Positions 62,701 to 64,000 of a DNA stretch of 64,000 bases are shown piece after piece; position 1 is the first letter of the stretch, and every line of letters begins with the position of its first letter. Location: NCBI GenBank assembly GCA_948442695.1, contig CAOJSF010000004.1, forward strand, positions 1 through 64,000. The letters run 5' to 3'. The translations under genes and the position numbers were made by a program. The notes beneath the pieces were generated by a model. The model was not told where the DNA came from, searched no databases, and saw only the letters and a list, made by a program, of their open reading frames with translations. This stretch comes from an uncultured Clostridia bacterium. GTDB taxonomy: Bacteria > Bacillota > Clostridia > Christensenellales > UBA1242.

Positions 62701-64000
62701 CATCAAGTTCAATTATATCCTGGCTTTTAAGTGTAATAGTTTTATATACCCCTTTGCAGGAAATTGAAACTTCATAAACTATAGGGTCAATATTGTTGCC
62801 AGTCATATCTTGTGCAACTAATACCCAGCCTACAGCATCTGGCAAAATCCTTGCCTTCAACCCACTCTGAGCAAGGTCTTTAAGAGTATATAAAATCTCA
62901 TTAGAATCAACATAAAAGTTTATCTGACTGTCATTTTTGGCTTTCAAAGTAATTGCAAATTCTTCACTTTCAAAGTCTTTAGGGTCAAAACTTGCCCTTC
63001 CTGAGCCTTGAACATAAGTTACATTTTCGCTTGAACCATTTATAAGCACATCTCCAACAAAGGCACTGTCACTCAAAATATTAAACAAGACTATGTCCTT
63101 ATTTCCATTTCTCTCTATAGAAATTGTCTTTGGAGAAGCAAGTTGTTTGATAAAAATAGCATCAGAAAATTCAGAAGAAAGAAATTTTGAATTTTTTGCA
63201 AGAATGGTAATTTTTCTTTGACTGCTGAATTTATTTAAAACATCTGAAATATCATATGAATTTCTCCTGCAATCACTTACAAAAGGTGTCTCACCGTCAT
63301 CAAGGAAGATGTCATAAGTTGTCTCAGAAACCAGTTCATTCCAACTGATAACCTTGCTTTGAGGGTCAAAAGTGACAGAAACCTTTTCAAGATGATAAAT
63401 TTCTTTTGTGCTTTCATTGATTGAAGGAAGAAGGTAAACATCGCCTTCAAAACCATTTCTGTATGAAATCAACTCAACTCTTATATTTTCAGCCTGTCTG
63501 TATGCTGTCAAGAATTTAATATCACTTTTACACAGCGAGTCTATATTGCTTTGAAGATTGAGATTGTTGTCAAGTGTACTGGTCATAAATCTGTAATAAT
63601 AATCTGATGCCTTTGAATTTTCCAAAATAAGTGAGAAATAATAATTTTTCACCCTTTGGTCATCATTCTGCCATGAAACATAACCATTGCTATAATTTAT
63701 CACACTAGGTGAATTTACACGATCAAACTGCAACTCTTTTTCAATGCTGTTTATATAATAATGATCGCCTGATGACTCATTTGCAAGCAGTATTATCCCC
63801 AACTTGAATTCTGAGCCAAACTTAGTCTTGTCAGTCATGTCAAGATTAAAATTATCAGCAATCAAAAGTTCTTCACCATTAAGCATAAACTTAACCGCTT
63901 TTGAACCCGCAATTTGCTCTATCGAAATATTTTGACCTAAAAGTTCATTAGATTCAGAATAGATATCTGTTATTTTTTGATTTGGCTGTCCCAGTCTTGT
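56711..64000 (-). CDS. Giant modular extracellular protein, 5' end outside window
   Basis: 2429 codons are visible. The frame stays open from 63886 to the window edge, so the ATG at 63886 is internal and the true start lies beyond. Most of the chain consists of repeated beta-sandwich-like units of about 90-100 residues with motifs such as SWNELVSETTYDIFLDDG and LSFSWISSDEKISANSFMIY, similar to fibronectin type III modules. Near the C-terminus, GGNGSQSNPYQIATAQDFAN opens a GLUG-like beta-helix region (GGIAGYNYGLIQNC) typical of adhesins. No LPxTG or membrane helix is seen at the C-terminus (ends NTEKGYVASIE). Its membrane anchor may be N-terminal or via partners such as the lipoprotein gene that follows. 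Confidence 0.85.
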   Translation of the reverse strand, partial: TRLGQPNQKITDIYSESNELLGQNISIEQIAGSKAVKFMLNGEELLIADNFNLDMTDKTKFGSEFKLGIILLANESSGDHYYINSIEKELQFDRVNSPSVINYSNGYVSWQNDDQRVKNYYFSLILENSKASDYYYRFMTSTLDNNLNLQSNIDSLCKSDIKFLTAYRQAENIRVELISYRNGFEGDVYLLPSINESTKEIYHLEKVSVTFDPQSKVISWNELVSETTYDIFLDDGETPFVSDCRRNSYDISDVLNKFSSQRKITILAKNSKFLSSEFSDAIFIKQLASPKTISIERNGNKDIVLFNILSDSAFVGDVLINGSSENVTYVQGSGRASFDPKDFESEEFAITLKAKNDSQINFYVDSNEILYTLKDLAQSGLKARILPDAVGWVLVAQDMTGNNIDPIVYEVSISCKGVYKTITLKSQDIIELDDIEELFGMSIDSDFKIFIKAKIDKAYTISYSQDCLGYYGESNTETLDSTKLKQIEINGYEIKNGDVLNEIESKTTSKVIVSFKDKWADLTDIKFEVSLLSVNNTFNFETVAGDDNQNYKLSLTGGVYSLEIKSAIIEKFESGNIEIIIKAKKDEYVSSDSGNIIISRFDNVDNAEITDNGLFIINDDQKASYLVEINIGTSTLVVEMHDENSLDLTQESLLLNRKGAFTIKIIAYDKKNKTLASHRVMTYNGYRLEGIEKIEVDDEGYLNFILYDDDFRDLIFVAKRDSQVIEFMPVQDVFTKNRYYIAMLDLLKLFDPDLSMQNGIESIDFMVKRAGSINSKPFSHSFNYEIETTNPNLIKSYQSETDYILFDLLDDGSQTLSFRVTFFAKNLLEGQNDKVIIKTINASDVLGYWITDVNGRAEFSKLPPVQSGLISKEVYALNLSTLLEEVDYGEVDIEVSRIGKNGLHTQFNSTKYSLYKLNSIKNDQTLHIANNTLSFSWISSDEKISANSFMIYLERQGNILKINSPVSSLNLLDAGLVPGETYSVYVVALNNDRYTIASNRSTFECKTLQFTKPSSLEVKNGILQFSQQSFENSKFVSDMIDYFGQINPGFVYHEEMGEREYKDIYYFLPAYLERFNVSLKFNRIEDGKITNKIYTLTTKAYNLFPDLMLSVKNADYIEYLGEKESMSYFELLSIYKTKLLEGNEGVKAGNVRLMIDALSKSTRGIGDGGYLFDDSGRDIPAGEYLVSIMEDNYQQYIQSQNSDGVRMYLSSAPKVTLSSEETNGKINYFAGVTPSITMIKGDDGYVQNVAQRYKLQLRKSGQLATNISDIIDFLIEFDELGNRWILSFKGQAIEDVLVKDEDSLNFKINMTILGKKLQALGEKAISINELYQADIFVYNQDNGYCINGKSGIFNLRYLDLRAEDIHFEDGKFVVETNSEGFELLLRYKRPASAEQSRTIRFVNGRADIDLKDTGLYEYVMLSLNGSYSNSTLNVESSSYKILDVYKLSAPTLNVSNGSISVSYNKHDAEYCGNLRFNLGNNVSLADDYQGEDKGYYYQSLIMANSNLPLYRVGSFDANDKVKFESELSANEFYSFLRGNSGSFIIRENEDLTSDFILTFESNERPMISSTQSQVLARMLDGVSEVEIQKGDIKINNESFADIYDVNGEKGTLLYEISVDYYYKDNTSQNSFIFAKNENIYCESVEGGEKYIEGQNIKSDYSYYTFSISIVPARVVKDDATENIITSLEGNKYRLSDGLTFEDETYALRSLVTKTAIVTRTSTPRLSQRNSGVNDGKINFITDRSVYYGDNPETIDLESANRISIFADYTAQGIAKTVLLKGKYTFSTSTVSGEENNAYVSFLPDDGQLNDAGGSIKLRIYTYGKDENGQNAIKSNPLEINDVYKLEKIDERYYEIKLIDGKTAIDFSKYFTSVSIQDNRDCYKIVLNYVTDEGENSITLTNKSASKLFVLPQNIISLSFQAKDGQGEQEINRKKILSSDLENLTISPTSIDDLEITYNNDLKRFEWKWPEENQNKYQYFINLLISGNNETMFTTDNFYCPRNIGTIYPNAFKIKARMLSDDNSEISIFSQEKVYENNGNIECRPFTGGNGSQSNPYQIATAQDFANIRLRNTNDFYFKLVSNIEIVSADNVMGLEEFKGHLNGNGFKITFNSSSVYEMEKISQYLIGFDGLEFESYSSLFKSVSQNAEVKNLNISYNINFRSVNGSKTIFAPVCAFNYGTIENVNLSEFNIALAGNNSSVGNYIFVGGIAGYNYGLIQNCQNSAQFDYVMPQGLPFSFAYAGITLFNATSEGNFGSIVLCKNSGDKKINVAVGSNKFYMSGITLSNVSKISMCGNDGAISVSARTSNVSSIECYFAGITITSINGTLEYLYNNGRITSESIRGDFVYSGVVYQIIGGSINGLVETQTGQPITRSCQSNTIDYGGHYASNNSGTAINIQVNQLAEVSITCIDGHKLNIKNTEKGYVASIE

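Noticed and set aside
63839..63886. ATG at 63886 as the start of the giant surface protein
   Set aside because: The frame continues without a stop for 38 further codons to the window edge, and no ribosome binding site precedes that ATG; the gene is truncated by the window.

Overview
The window is AT-rich DNA from a low-GC, Gram-positive-type bacterium of the Bacillota. A Spo0A response regulator, WhiA, the S10-spc-alpha ribosomal gene order, the KOW-domain protein between map and infA, the zinc-type S14 and S4, and strong AGGAGG ribosome binding sites together point to an endospore-lineage Clostridia, probably an uncultured gut-type genome. This is inference from gene content; no 16S rRNA gene is present to settle it.

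Layout. 0-1.5 kb: a compact three-way-junction sequence element and two small genes of unknown function. 1.5-7.8 kb: dnaE, whiA, a PHP-domain hydrolase and dtd, all on the minus strand. 7.8-11.3 kb: an accessory patch with a 41-bp tandem repeat, small acidic or membrane proteins, two promoters whose spacers contain poly-G tracts, and a gene broken at a (TG)5 run. 11.3-27.9 kb: the full S10-spc-alpha ribosomal supercluster on the minus strand (rpsJ to rplQ, with secY, adk, map, infA and rpoA), interrupted by a 0.5-kb gap between secY and adk. 27.9-28.8 kb: a non-coding AT-rich stretch.

28.8-37.1 kb: a divergent surface-polysaccharide locus. One arm (minus) encodes two glycosyltransferases and a Wzm/Wzt-type ABC exporter; the other (plus) encodes a polyprenyl-phosphate sugar transferase, an O-antigen-ligase/polymerase-like protein and a small export protein. 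Both arms start with nearly the same promoter/leader sequence, so they are probably co-regulated.

37.3-47.4 kb: an accessory and mobile region. It holds a HAD phosphatase, an AbiC-like membrane protein, a large serine recombinase, a HUH rolling-circle-type Rep with nested inverted repeats around it, and a 1247-residue HRDC/SF1-helicase/nuclease fusion of the kind found in anti-phage defence. It ends at a tRNA-Leu gene followed by two 140-bp tandem copies of its promoter plus an altered 5' half.

47.6-64 kb: surface and envelope genes (a predicted leaderless secreted protein, a fibre-like coiled-coil protein, lipoproteins, and a giant modular protein that runs off the window end), Spo0A with a Glu at the usual phospho-Asp position and a paired 0A box upstream, a metallophosphoesterase/YqeY pair, and tRNA-Met.

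Most unusual points: the poly-G promoter spacers, the Spo0A receiver substitution, the 140-bp tRNA-derived tandem repeats, the recombinase plus HUH-Rep element, the helicase-nuclease fusion, and the long Lys/Ala/Thr tail on ribosomal protein L24.
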